64,000 bases of DNA from Bradyrhizobium sp. CCGB12 (GTDB taxonomy: Bacteria; Pseudomonadota; Alphaproteobacteria; Rhizobiales; Xanthobacteraceae): contig NZ_JANADO010000001.1 in the NCBI RefSeq assembly GCF_024199845.1, positions 8,234,001 through 8,298,000 of the forward strand, read 5' to 3'. Shown piece after piece: positions 25,601 through 33,974 of the stretch. Each line of letters opens with the position of its first letter. The stretch's first letter is position 1. Under the pieces are notes generated by a model. The model was not told where the DNA came from, did not search any database, and worked only from the letters and a program-made list of their open reading frames with translations. The translations under genes and the position numbers were made by a program.

Positions 25601-26729
25601 CGGTGACGAGTTCGTGGTGATCCTCGACCAGTGCGGCGAGATCGACGACGTCCAGGACATCGCGACTGGACTGCTCGCCGCGCTTGCCGAGCCCATGGAG
25701 CTGGCCGGCCACGAGTGCCATACCACGGCCTCGATCGGCATTGCGATGTATCCGGCCAACGGCTCCGACGCGCAGACGCTGACCAAGAACGCCGACATGG
25801 CGATGTATCTCGCCAAGGAAGACGGCAAGAACGGCTATCGCTTCTTCTCCAAGGAAGTGAAGACGCAGTCGATCGAGCGCCTGTCGCTGGAGAGCGCGCT
25901 GCGCCGGGCGCTGGAGCGCGAGCAATTCTCGCTGAATTACCAGCCCAAGGTGGACATGGAGACCGGTCAGATCACCGGCGTGGAAGCGCTGCTGCGCTGG
26001 ACCCATCCCGATCTCGGCAATGTCTCGCCGGCGCAGTTCATTCCGCTTGCGGAGGAAACCGGGCTGATCGTGCCGATCGGCCGCTGGGTGCTGAATGAGG
26101 CCTGTGCGCAGGCCATGGCCTGGCAGCGCCGCGGCCTGTTGCCGCTGTCGATGGCGGTCAACCTGTCGCCGCGGCAGTTCGCCGATGAGCATCTGTTGCA
26201 GGACGTCGACGAGGCGCTGGCGGCCAGCGGCATGTCGCCAGTGCTGCTCCAATTGGAGGTCACCGAGAGCATGATGATGCGCAATGTCGGCCGCGCGCTC
26301 AAGGTGCTCGACGCCATCCAGAGCCGCGGCATTCGCCTCGCCATCGACGATTTCGGCACCGGCTATTCGTCGATGTCCCTGATGAAGCACTTCCCGATCG
26401 ACACCATCAAGATCGACCGCTCCTTCGTGCGCGACCTGCCGCAGGATTCGGAAGACCAGGCAATCGCGCAGGCGATCATCAGCATGGGCAAGGCGCTCGG
26501 CATGACCGTCGTCGCCGAAGGCGTCGAGAACGCCGAGCAGGAGGCGTTCCTGCGCACTCATGGCTGCGACGAGATGCAGGGTTATCTGATCTCCAAGCCG
26601 CTGCCGGCGCGGCAGATGGCCGAGCTGTTGCGGCCGATGGCGCTGCCGGTGGCGCCGCCGCTCCAGCCGGACGCGGAGCCGGTCGCGGATGAAGGCGCAG
26701 CGTTACGGCTGAAACGCGCTGTCGTCTGA
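22614..26729 (+). CDS. Five-GAF-domain c-di-GMP enzyme with GGDEF and EAL domains
   Basis: A 1371-residue protein. Five tandem GAF modules of about 182 residues begin near residues 6, 188, 370, 552 and 735. Each opens with a variant of MFAALSATNEAIMRAK and includes GTAFRTRQPCISNDYLND-type and ENFDR-type motifs. A GGDEF domain follows: GGDEF at 996-1000, with an intact inhibitory I-site RTSD at 987-990. The EAL domain has EAL at 1124-1126, NLSPRQF, EVTES, IDDFGTGYSS, KIDRSFV and VVAEGVEN. Both cyclase and phosphodiesterase centres look intact. It has no membrane segment, so it is a cytosolic sensor. Start GTG at 22614 follows GGGAGCTGAG. Confidence 0.92.
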   Translation: MPTTLARTFAALSAINEAILYAKSPDELYQKVCDAGFSSGDFLAVAVFLVGPDGQRLRFAAGCGEDVARLRSLVITTEAGTPEGSGVGGEAFRDQKLCISNDYLNDPRSLAWRVGAASVEIGAAAALPLLCNGKSVGVLYVTRREAGSLSEQMVSLFERMSANISYALDNFERETARQASERATRRLNRMFCAISATNEAILRAKTELELYQLVCDASVHSAKSIATFVLLREQGSHWLKPVAATGEHLDLVTQARYSTDADNPFGRGITGQVFRTQKAVVEEDLPSRTKGTPWERVNIDTGVAACVVAPLIKHGESVGVLLFFISRSWAKDEEVVALLLRMAENVSFAIENFDREAEKARIADEEDRLARMYAALSATNEAILRARCRAELFDLVCEATVQGAKFASTSIALVDHQAGLLRVVASCGPNADEVRTFKFAIGDDVPEGRGLTGTAFRTRQPCISNDVLVDDRTQPWQASARRNGIASSAALPLFNGDRVEGIFLFNSPERGTFTPEFVELLRKLQANVAFALENFDRADEKARADKQRNRLSGMFEALSATNEAIMRAKTREDLFEVACQAAVLGDMFASATIGIMDERRELVRVVAVKGQLQERMVGRTCVVSAEHPEGQGIIGTSVRTRQPSVINDYLNDPRSAHWHSKATEDGTRAAASFPLLRGGEEPIGILLFLALEENTFTPDLVELLGRLAENVSFALDNFDRAEEKARTEAQKERLTRMFAALSATNEAIMRAKSRAELFDLVCLAASNGAKFTSTTIALASADTDQLKIVASAGPSSDTTRNVRLSVDPERPEGRGMAGTAFRTRQPCISNDYLNDQRVSAFHAIVRGDRARAGAAIPLIAHDQPVGVMIYMSTEQDTFTSEFVELLQRLADNVSFAMENFDRADEKHKADERIEYLASHDSLTDLPNRETFNGLLREAIDAAQRHDHRFAVLFIDLDRFKVINDSLGHEAGDLLLLEVASRLRGALRTSDVVARLGGDEFVVILDQCGEIDDVQDIATGLLAALAEPMELAGHECHTTASIGIAMYPANGSDAQTLTKNADMAMYLAKEDGKNGYRFFSKEVKTQSIERLSLESALRRALEREQFSLNYQPKVDMETGQITGVEALLRWTHPDLGNVSPAQFIPLAEETGLIVPIGRWVLNEACAQAMAWQRRGLLPLSMAVNLSPRQFADEHLLQDVDEALAASGMSPVLLQLEVTESMMMRNVGRALKVLDAIQSRGIRLAIDDFGTGYSSMSLMKHFPIDTIKIDRSFVRDLPQDSEDQAIAQAIISMGKALGMTVVAEGVENAEQEAFLRTHGCDEMQGYLISKPLPARQMAELLRPMALPVAPPLQPDAEPVADEGAALRLKRAVV

Positions 26730-27053
26730 CGGCTGCGGATGTAGTTCACGGACGTCGTGCTCGCCGGCGTCGGCCTTGCTCGGAAAATCCTGCGGCCCCG
26801 TCAGTGACGTCTGCTCGACGAACAGCGCGAGAATGGTGCGCGCGCCCTCGGCGAAGCTCGACCCGTCGTTCAAGCCGAGCTCGGCGCACCATGCGCTACC
26901 CATCGTCTCATTGTCGTCGAATACCGCCATTGCGGGACCCCACCACCAGGCAGGCGCCGGCGAGCGCTCGTCCGCGGGCACGACCTGCCAGCGGGCGAAT
27001 TCTTCCATCACGCGCTCGAACTCCAGGCGTGCAGCCTGATGCATTCGCTCCAT
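26703..27053 (-). CDS. Conserved-looking hypothetical protein
   Basis: This 116-residue frame starts MERMHQAARLEFERV and contains PAWWWGPAMAVFDDNETM and FAEGARTILALFVEQTSL. Its composition is balanced, with helix-forming periodicity, unlike the arginine-rich antisense frames nearby. The ATG at 27053 or the one three codons later are both possible; a GGGGAG lies just upstream. It overlaps the end of the c-di-GMP enzyme gene tail-to-tail by 27 bp. No family was recognised and no function is offered. Confidence 0.55.
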   Translation of the reverse strand: MERMHQAARLEFERVMEEFARWQVVPADERSPAPAWWWGPAMAVFDDNETMGSAWCAELGLNDGSSFAEGARTILALFVEQTSLTGPQDFPSKADAGEHDVRELHPQPSDDSAFQP

Positions 27054-27261
27054 GCTCCCCGGGGTCCGCGCCTGATGACAGGCCGACGCGCGGACGTGAT
27101 CGTGGCCTTGAGCTCGGAAAAATCGGATTCCGTAATCGGCGGAGCCACGCAGGCCGGCATCATCGCCGGGATGCGAGAAAATACGGCCGCCGGACAAACG
27201 CCGGCGCCGAAGCTTCATTCTAGCCGTTCAGGCGCCCGGCGGGCAAGGGCGCGGGCGCGTC

Positions 27262-28254
27262 CTAACGCGACCTGAGCGGATGCGCCTTCTGGTGCCAGGC
27301 CCAGGCGGTGCGGATGACCGTAGCGAGGTCGGAATGACGCGGCACGAAGTTCAGCACCTTCTTCGCAGCAGAGGGATCCGCGACCAGATAGGTGGGATCG
27401 CCGGCGCGGCGCGGCTTGACGGTGTGCGGCACCTCGCGTCCGGTTTCCTGCCTGATGGCGTCGAGGATCTCGCGCACGGAAAAGCCGGAGCCGGTGCCGA
27501 GGTTGAAGCTGCCGCCGGCGTGCCCTTCCTCCAGAAGCTTCAGTGCCGCCACATGTGCCGCCGCGAGGTCGGTGACATGGATGTAGTCGCGGATCGCGGT
27601 GCCGTCGGGCGTGTCGTAGTCGTCGCCGAACACCGCGAAGTCGACATGTCCCTGAAGCGCCATCATCGCGCGCGGAATGAGGTGGGTTTCGTTGTCGCGC
27701 AGTTCGCCGATGCCACCGGTCGCGTCGGCACCGCTGGCGTTGAAATAGCGCAGACAGAACGCGCCGAAGCCGTAGGCCGCGCGGTAGTCGGCCAGCATGC
27801 GCTCGATCATCCACTTCGATGCGCCGTAGGGGTTGATCGGCACGCAGGGAAAGTCTTCCGGCAACTCCTTGGAATCGGCGTTGCCGTAGACGGCGCCGGT
27901 CGAGGAGAACACGATGCGATGGCAGTTCGCGTTGCGCATCGCCTGTAACAGCGACAGCGTGCCCTGCACGTTGTTGATGTAATATTTCTGCGGGTCGGTC
28001 ATGGACTCCCCGACGAGGCTCGCCGCCGCGAAATGCATCACCGCCGTGGCCTTGTGATCGGCGAAGGCGCGCCCCAGCGTCGTGCCGTCGAGCAGATCGC
28101 CCGTCACCAGCGGACCGGCGACGAAACTGCGATGACCTGTCGAGAGATTGTCATAAACGACGGGCTGATAGCCGGCGGCGGTCAGTGCGCGGCAGGCATG
28201 CGAGCCTATATAGCCCGCGCCCCCGGTGACGAGGACGGTCGGTCGGTCGGTCAT
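27262..28254 (-). CDS. galE: UDP-glucose 4-epimerase
   Basis: A 330-residue extended SDR enzyme that interconverts UDP-glucose and UDP-galactose in the cytoplasm, supplying galactose for polysaccharide. The NAD site VTGGAGYIGSH is at the N-terminus. The catalytic SST stretch (FSSTGAVYG, about residues 116-124) and the YxxxK motif (NPYGASKWMIERML, about 142-155) are present. RYFNASGAD is typical of GalE. It begins 19 bp after the WecB/TagA/CpsF-type transferase gene on the same strand and is last in the exoP-like operon. Confidence 0.92.
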   Translation of the reverse strand: MTDRPTVLVTGGAGYIGSHACRALTAAGYQPVVYDNLSTGHRSFVAGPLVTGDLLDGTTLGRAFADHKATAVMHFAAASLVGESMTDPQKYYINNVQGTLSLLQAMRNANCHRIVFSSTGAVYGNADSKELPEDFPCVPINPYGASKWMIERMLADYRAAYGFGAFCLRYFNASGADATGGIGELRDNETHLIPRAMMALQGHVDFAVFGDDYDTPDGTAIRDYIHVTDLAAAHVAALKLLEEGHAGGSFNLGTGSGFSVREILDAIRQETGREVPHTVKPRRAGDPTYLVADPSAAKKVLNFVPRHSDLATVIRTAWAWHQKAHPLRSR

Positions 28255-28273
28255 GTCGTCTTCTGCTCTTCTC

Positions 28274-29077
28274 TTAGCGGAGGGGTCGGTTGCGGCTTAA
28301 GAGAAGATAGAGCGCGCGGGGGTTGGTGGTCAAATAGCGCCAGAGCAGGCGGCGTGGCTCGAGCCAGGTACGCCAGGCCCATTCAAGCCCGATCTTCTGC
28401 ATCCATTGCGGCGCGCGGGAACGGCTGCCCGACAGAAAATTGAACAGGCCGCCGGATGTCTTGATAACGCCAACATTGGTGAGGTGCGGCGTGAATTCCT
28501 CCACGAATGCCTGCTCGTTGGGCACGCCGAGCGCGACCCACAGATAATCCGGCGCAAGCGCGTTGATCTCCTCGACCTTCTCGCGCAGCGCCTCGCCGCG
28601 CAGATAGCCGTGGCTGCGCCCGACGATCTTGAGGTTCGGATACATCGTCTGGACGTTCTCGACGGCCGTGATGTTCTCGGCCTCGCTGGCGCCGAACATG
28701 TAGAAGGTGCGGCCCACCGCTTCCGCCTTGCGCGCGACGACGTGGAACAGGTCCGTGGTCGCGACGCGCTCGGGCAGCGGGAACCAGGATTGCAGCTTCG
28801 ACGCCGCCACCAGCGGCTGGCCGTCGGCATTGATCAGGTCGGCGGCGCGGAACAGGCGCTCGGTCTGCGGTTCGGTCGAGCAGCGCGCCAGCACCTCGCC
28901 ATTGGCAGAGGTCAGGTACAGCGGACGACCGATGCGATTGTCAGGATCGGTCGCCTCGATCATGAAATCGGCGGTTTCCTCCAGGTCGAGCGCGGCCATG
29001 CGAAGGCCGCCAACGGTTGTCCGCGGCACGTCAGCGGTTGCCGCCCGTCCATCGAAGTTGACGCGGCGCTCAAGCAT
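28274..29077 (-). CDS. WecB/TagA/CpsF-family (GT26) glycosyltransferase
   Basis: The protein has 267 residues from ATG 29077. The GT26 signature region is clear: YLTSANGEVLAR, then AADLINADGQPLV with the presumed catalytic Asp, FYMFGASEAENITAV, and LWVALGVPNEQAFVEEF. It transfers a sugar from a UDP-sugar to a lipid-linked intermediate during polysaccharide assembly. The ATG overlaps the last codons of the ExoP-like gene by 8 bp, suggesting coupling; a TTG at 29125 would add 16 residues. The C-terminal RRLLWRYLTTNPRALYLLL may bind the membrane surface. Confidence 0.86.
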   Translation of the reverse strand: MLERRVNFDGRAATADVPRTTVGGLRMAALDLEETADFMIEATDPDNRIGRPLYLTSANGEVLARCSTEPQTERLFRAADLINADGQPLVAASKLQSWFPLPERVATTDLFHVVARKAEAVGRTFYMFGASEAENITAVENVQTMYPNLKIVGRSHGYLRGEALREKVEEINALAPDYLWVALGVPNEQAFVEEFTPHLTNVGVIKTSGGLFNFLSGSRSRAPQWMQKIGLEWAWRTWLEPRRLLWRYLTTNPRALYLLLSRNRPLR

Positions 29078-31442
29078 ATTGTCTGCCTCGCTGGCGCGTT
29101 TGAGCTGCGGGAGTGAGCTCGTCAAGTACGACGCCGACGAGCTTGCGCTCGGCGCCGCCGAGCGCGGTCAGGATCTCTTCCAGGCTGTCGTTGATGTCGA
29201 GGCTGGTCGGCAGCACCGCCACCAGCGCGTCGGTCTCATCGAGCAGCTTGCGGCCGCCGGCCAAGAGCGGCACGGCGGGGCCGTCGAGGATCACGAGGTC
29301 ATAGCCGCTCGCGGCACGCGCCTGCGCAATTGCCTTGCGGATGGCCTCGGTCGCCTTGCCGGGATCGCCTCCGGTTGCCGGCAGCACCGAGATGCCGTTG
29401 ACCGTCTTGATCTCGCGCGCGTCCTTGCTGCCGATCGAGAGCCAGCCGAGCCGGCTCGGTTCGCTCTTGCCGCGACGGTTGACCTTGTTCGAGAGCGAGC
29501 ATCCCTGATGGTCGGCATCGATCATCAGCACGCGGGCGCCGTCGCGCGCGGCCGCCAGCGCGAAATTCAGCGCAGCTACGCTCCGCCCGGTGGTCTCGCC
29601 GGTACCGACGAGTGCGATGACCGGCATCGCCTTGCCGTCGGCGCGTCGGGCCCCAGCAGTGCGCATATCGCGCCAGGCATTGAGCAGCGTGGTCAGGGGA
29701 AAGCCGGGGCGCAGGGTCGGCCAGCCGAGCCGGGTGAGATCGACGCCGCCCCCCGTGGCGAGAATGGCGCCGAGCGTGTGGATGACGTCGGCCTCCTGGA
29801 GGCGCGCGATCAGCGGCTTTTCGATCAGCGGCTTCTCGACCATCGAAGGCTGTAGCGGAGGTGCGGCAAGTTCCGGCGGAACCTGCGCAACTTCCGGAGC
29901 TGGCGAGGGCGGTAGAGGCGGTGCGGCCTCCGGAGCCCGCGCGCGTTGCGGAACTCGCGTTGCATCCGGCGCCGGCGTGCGCTGTGGACGGGCAGGCGTC
30001 GGCGCCGGCGCGGTCGCACCACGGAACAGCAGCTCGGCCGCAACGAACCAGCTTGACGCAGCGATCGCGCCGAAGATGAAGCCGATCATGGCGAACAGGC
30101 TCATCGCCGGCGGGAATGAACGCCGCTGCGGCACTGTCGCTTCGCCGATGACGCGGGCCGCCGAGGTGTTGAGCGTCTCCTGCTCCTCGGTCTCGCGCGA
30201 CCGCTTGAGGAAGGACTGATAGACATCGCGGCTGGCGTCAGACTCGCGCTCAAGTTCGCGCAGGCGGACCGCAGCCTGGCTGAGCTGAACGCTCTGGCGT
30301 TTCTGCGCTTCCAGCGCCCGGTTGAGCGAGGCTTCGAAGTCGCGGGCGCGCGTCAGGTCGTTCTTGGCGGACTGGGCGAAGCGGTCGATCTCCTCGTTGA
30401 TGGTACGCTTGAGATCTTCAACCTGCTTCTCGGTCTGGCGCAGCGCCGGATGGCGCGGGCCAAGCTCGCCGGCCTGCTCCGCATATTTCTTGCGGGCGTC
30501 GGCGTATTGCGCGCGCAGGTTCGCAATCGTCGGCGATTGCAGCGCCTCGGGGATCGCACCTGCGTCCGTGGCCGTGCGACGGCTCGCCTCGATCTGGTCG
30601 AGCCGTGCCTGCGCATCCATCGTCGCGGCGCGGGCGGCGGCCAGGCGCTGGTTGCTGGCGGAGAGCTGCTGGTCGCTGATCAGCGTATCCTGGGTGCCGA
30701 CGAAATTGTTCTGGGCCTTGTAGGTGGCGAGCGCGGTCTCGGCGTTGCGCAGCCGCTCGCGCAGCTCCTTCAGGCGGCTGGACAGATCGTTGGTGGCGCG
30801 CCGTGCGGCCGAAGCCTGCGAGTTGCGGGATTCCGTGAGGTAGGCATTGGTCAGCGTATTGGCGAGCATCGCCGCCTTGGCCGGGTCCGTCGACCAGACT
30901 TCGATGTCGACGATGAAGCTCTTCTCGGTCTTGCGGATCGTGATGTGCTTGTTCAACGCGTCGAGCGCCGCGAGCTCCACTTCCTTCTTCTCCGCGGCGG
31001 AGGGTGCGCGGGGCTGAAGGCCGATCAGGCCGAGCAGCGACGACATCAGGCTCGTGCCCTCGCCGCCGCCGAATTCCGGATCCTTGTCGAGACCGGCCTG
31101 CTGGATCACCCGGAGCAGCACGCTGTTGGAGGTGATCAGGCGCGCCTGGCTCTCCACCACCATGGACATGCCGGAGACGTCCTGTGCGCGCGGCGTGAGC
31201 TCGCGATCGACGAGCTGAAGCTCGCGCGGATCGACATAGAGCTGGGCGGTGGCGGTGTAGCGGGGCGTCACGCTCTTGCCGACGGTGACCGCAAGCGTCG
31301 CGCCGAGCAGGGCGGCCGCGACGACGCCGACCTTTCGCCGCCAGAGCAAATTGGCGAGCTCCAGCACATTGAAGTCGGCCTGAGGCTTCCGTTCCGGAGC
31401 CTCCGGTCTGACCCGATCGATGGGCTGGTCATAGTCAAGCAT
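29070..31442 (-). CDS. Exopolysaccharide co-polymerase with cytoplasmic BY-kinase-like domain (ExoP/Wzz type)
   Basis: A 790-residue inner-membrane protein controlling chain length and export of exopolysaccharide. The Wzz domain contains TM1 (about residues 37-55) and PRYTATAQLYVDP. A long periplasmic coiled coil (about 190-410) and TM2 (about 455-475) follow, then a proline/alanine-rich linker (about 485-545). The P-loop domain ends the protein. Its Walker A reads GTGETTGRS, with Arg in place of the invariant Lys, while Walker A' is VLMIDADHQ. The C-terminus has only one Tyr (GRQYA) rather than a tyrosine cluster, so classical autokinase activity is doubtful. It heads the operon with the GT26 and galE genes. 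Confidence 0.87.
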   Translation of the reverse strand: MLDYDQPIDRVRPEAPERKPQADFNVLELANLLWRRKVGVVAAALLGATLAVTVGKSVTPRYTATAQLYVDPRELQLVDRELTPRAQDVSGMSMVVESQARLITSNSVLLRVIQQAGLDKDPEFGGGEGTSLMSSLLGLIGLQPRAPSAAEKKEVELAALDALNKHITIRKTEKSFIVDIEVWSTDPAKAAMLANTLTNAYLTESRNSQASAARRATNDLSSRLKELRERLRNAETALATYKAQNNFVGTQDTLISDQQLSASNQRLAAARAATMDAQARLDQIEASRRTATDAGAIPEALQSPTIANLRAQYADARKKYAEQAGELGPRHPALRQTEKQVEDLKRTINEEIDRFAQSAKNDLTRARDFEASLNRALEAQKRQSVQLSQAAVRLRELERESDASRDVYQSFLKRSRETEEQETLNTSAARVIGEATVPQRRSFPPAMSLFAMIGFIFGAIAASSWFVAAELLFRGATAPAPTPARPQRTPAPDATRVPQRARAPEAAPPLPPSPAPEVAQVPPELAAPPLQPSMVEKPLIEKPLIARLQEADVIHTLGAILATGGGVDLTRLGWPTLRPGFPLTTLLNAWRDMRTAGARRADGKAMPVIALVGTGETTGRSVAALNFALAAARDGARVLMIDADHQGCSLSNKVNRRGKSEPSRLGWLSIGSKDAREIKTVNGISVLPATGGDPGKATEAIRKAIAQARAASGYDLVILDGPAVPLLAGGRKLLDETDALVAVLPTSLDINDSLEEILTALGGAERKLVGVVLDELTPAAQTRQRGRQYA

Positions 31443-31721
31443 GGTCCCCAGCTTTCATTCCAACTGCCGCGGGCTGAGGGGTTACTCTTCGCTTTACGCC
31501 ACGCACCCGGGATATAGGTGCCCAATCAACGCAACAGGGAAAATTAACCATACTCATTGAGGGACTATTCACCGAAATGGCAAACAAAGCGTTTAAGCGC
31601 ATGCTGCTCTTTGGCGCGTCGCCGTGACGCCGAGCTCCCCTAGAGATTAACGGTTCGTTACCGCGCGCAGCGTGGCCGCGAAGCTTCGCTCGTCGTGCGA
31701 TCAGCTGCGCGCGCATGGCTG

Positions 31722-32522
31722 TCAGCTCTTCCGCAGGATGACGTGATAGTCGCCGCGGCGGACGTCGGTGCCGCGCGGGAGCACCGCGTTCAGCACCGCG
31801 GCGCCGGCGTCGACCAGGGCGGCAAACAGCGGCTTGCCCCGACGCATCTCGGGATAGCGGGGGCTCTCGACTTCACGACGATAGATCATCTCGAGACCGT
31901 TGGCGGCCGCGAATGCTTCGAGCCTCGGCAGCGTCACCAGCGGATGAAAGAACGTCGGGAACGGCGGCTCGCCGGGCAGGCCGGCATCCTTGATGCCGCG
32001 GATGTGCCGGTAGAACCAGACGTGGAACCAGTGCGGCGAATATTTGGTGACGACGCCTGACAGCGAGCGTGGATTGGGCGCGCCGATCAGGATCATTCCG
32101 CCGCGCTTGAGCGCGTCGCGGAAATTGAGCAATGCCGCTTCGACGTCGGGAAGATGTTCGATCACGTTGTAGCAGATCACGAGATCGAAGGTTTCACGCC
32201 CGAAACGGTAGGTCTGAACGTCACCGAGGATCGCCTCGTCCGCGTAGGTGTTGTTGCGGACCTGGTCCTCGTCGATGTCGACGACGGTGACGCGACTGCG
32301 GCCCGGCAATTCCGGCGGCAGGACGCTGCACGAGCCGCCGCCGGCTTCATAGATGGCGAGGCGGCCCTGCGGCAGTTCGCGGCGCAGCACGTCATGAACG
32401 GCGAGCAGGCTGTCGCGGGCTTCGCCGGGGATCAGATCGTGCAGCGCCTGGGTGGGTGGAGCGGCCGCGGAGACGTTGATTGCCGTGGCTGTCGCGAAAT
32501 CGATCGTAGCTGGCTTGTTCAT
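31722..32522 (-). CDS. SAM-dependent class I methyltransferase
   Basis: The frame gives 266 residues from the ATG at 32522. SAM motif I is AIYEAGGGSCSVLP (about residues 64-77), the acidic loop is VTVVDIDEDQ, and FDLVICYNVIEHLPDVEA is the usual post-motif region. The pattern fits small-molecule or sugar methyltransferases. Its location between the ExoP-like and GT2 genes suggests that it methylates a glycan or lipid-linked sugar, but this is inferred from context only. An extra 29-residue leader up to 32609 is not family-like. Confidence 0.8.
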   Translation of the reverse strand: MNKPATIDFATATAINVSAAAPPTQALHDLIPGEARDSLLAVHDVLRRELPQGRLAIYEAGGGSCSVLPPELPGRSRVTVVDIDEDQVRNNTYADEAILGDVQTYRFGRETFDLVICYNVIEHLPDVEAALLNFRDALKRGGMILIGAPNPRSLSGVVTKYSPHWFHVWFYRHIRGIKDAGLPGEPPFPTFFHPLVTLPRLEAFAAANGLEMIYRREVESPRYPEMRRGKPLFAALVDAGAAVLNAVLPRGTDVRRGDYHVILRKS

Positions 32523-32930
32523 GGATTTTCTGACCGCGCTTGTTCTATTCAAATTTACAGGAAAAAACTCGCTTGCCCGAAGAGCAAATCTGATGCCGCG
32601 CCGTCTCACTGATCGCAGTGCTTACGGTCGGGTTAATGCGCATAGGCGTTAACTACGGCATCGTTCATGTTGAGATGCTGTCGGCGCAATGGACCGCGAA
32701 TTGCACTAACACGCGTGCGAGGTTTCGCAGCAGAAACCAGCGAAGTCGGTTAAGTGCATGGTCTGTGCCCAGATGGCTGGAGATCGCCGGCGTGACGTCG
32801 GGATCTGCCACTCTCCGGCCGTTCATTTATGGGACGCATCCGTCCCGCGACGATGTGCCGTCGCGGGACGGGGGCGATCCGCGCGATCAAAGCAGGGCTT
32901 TTTCAATATATCTCGGACATCTAGGACGTC
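32523..32930. other. Divergent promoter region of the exopolysaccharide locus
   Basis: This 408-bp gap separates the methyltransferase gene (leftwards) from a GT2 gene (rightwards) and must hold both promoters. The only clear structure is the perfect hairpin at 32840-32871. No gene was recognised. Confidence 0.5.
32840..32871 (+). promoter_or_regulatory. Strong perfect hairpin in the leader of the GT2 gene
   Basis: A 13-bp perfect stem (32840-32852 with 32859-32871, arm CCGTCCCGCGACG) encloses the 6-nt loop ATGTGC, about 60 bp before the GT2 start codon. No T-tract follows directly. It may be an attenuator, an operator dyad or the end of an upstream transcript. Confidence 0.5.
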
Positions 32931-33959
32931 ATGACATTGATCCCGACAGACCTGTCTGCCACGAGCATCTCGGACGTCGTGCGCGATCCCGACCGGGAGA
33001 TCGTGGCGAGCTCCCGCGTCGTCGACCTGTCGGTCGGCATCGTCGTCTGCATTCCCTGTTTCCGCCGCCCGCAGCATCTGCGGCTGACTCTGGACTCGCT
33101 GGTAAGCCAGCGTACGCCCCGCTCCTTTGCCGTCGTCATGGTCGAGAACGATGCCGCGCGGCGCGAGAGCGCGCCGGTCGCCGCGGAGTATCTCGCCGAT
33201 GGCCGGCTCCAGGGCATCTGTCTCGTCGAGAAGCGGCAAGGCAATTGCCAGGCGATCAACGCCGCGTTCGAGACGGCGCAGGCGCTGTTTCCCGCCGCGA
33301 CCCGCTTCCTGATGATCGACGACGACGAGGTCGCATCGAGCGACTGGCTCGAGCTGATGGTTCGGACCGCGGAGGCGACCGGCGCCGACGTGGTCGGCGG
33401 GCCGGTGCTGCCGGTCTTCGACGACGACAGCCAGCCCTGGCTGTCGCGTCATCCCGCCTTCTGTCCCGCCTATGACTACAGCGGGGCGGTGCCGCTGATT
33501 TATGGTTGCGGCAATTGTCTGATCACGCGTGCGGTGTTCGACCGGTTCGATCGCCCGGCCTTCGACCTGCGCTTCAATTTTCTCGGCGGCGGCGACTGCG
33601 ACTTCTTCGTGCGGTGCCGCGATGCCGGCATGACGTTCCACTGGACGGCGGAGGCGGTCATCACCGAGACCGTGCCACAGAGCCGCACCGGTCTTGGCTG
33701 GATCGCGAAACGCGGCCTGCGCATCGGCGCGATCAATTATCGCGTGCAGTCCAAGGCTGCGCAGAGCGCATCGGCGCGGATGCTGGTGTTTGCGCAGATG
33801 GTGGGGCGGCTGCCGCTGTCGCTGGTGCGCGCGGTCGGTCTGCTGACGTCGTCGAAGACCGTCGTTGCGATGCATCCCGTGATGGTCGCACTCGGCTCCG
33901 TGCTCGCGGCGTTCGGTATCGAGCCGAAACCCTATGAAGCCTCGAAGATCGTGTCCTGA
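32931..33959 (+). CDS. Family 2 glycosyltransferase
   Basis: A 342-residue inverting GT-A-fold transferase. The nucleotide-sugar site VGIVVCIPCFRRPQHLRLTLDSL is near residue 35 and the metal-binding acidic motif is FLMIDDDEVAS near residue 125. GGGDCDFFVRCRDAG, the usual acceptor-side stretch, is near residue 223. A C-terminal hydrophobic segment may attach it to the membrane. It probably adds a sugar to the growing exopolysaccharide repeat. It is convergent with the next GT2 gene, with a 15-bp gap. Donor and acceptor are unknown. Confidence 0.87.
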   Translation: MTLIPTDLSATSISDVVRDPDREIVASSRVVDLSVGIVVCIPCFRRPQHLRLTLDSLVSQRTPRSFAVVMVENDAARRESAPVAAEYLADGRLQGICLVEKRQGNCQAINAAFETAQALFPAATRFLMIDDDEVASSDWLELMVRTAEATGADVVGGPVLPVFDDDSQPWLSRHPAFCPAYDYSGAVPLIYGCGNCLITRAVFDRFDRPAFDLRFNFLGGGDCDFFVRCRDAGMTFHWTAEAVITETVPQSRTGLGWIAKRGLRIGAINYRVQSKAAQSASARMLVFAQMVGRLPLSLVRAVGLLTSSKTVVAMHPVMVALGSVLAAFGIEPKPYEASKIVS

Positions 33960-33974
33960 CGCCGTGACGGTGGA

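Noticed and set aside
23835..26561. A 908-codon open frame on the - strand
   Set aside because: It is antisense to the well-supported five-GAF GGDEF-EAL gene, and its composition (many HRQ-rich stretches) is typical of a shadow frame.
29070..31442. Active BY-type tyrosine autokinase
   Set aside because: The Walker A lysine is Arg and the tyrosine cluster is missing, so I describe it as kinase-like only.
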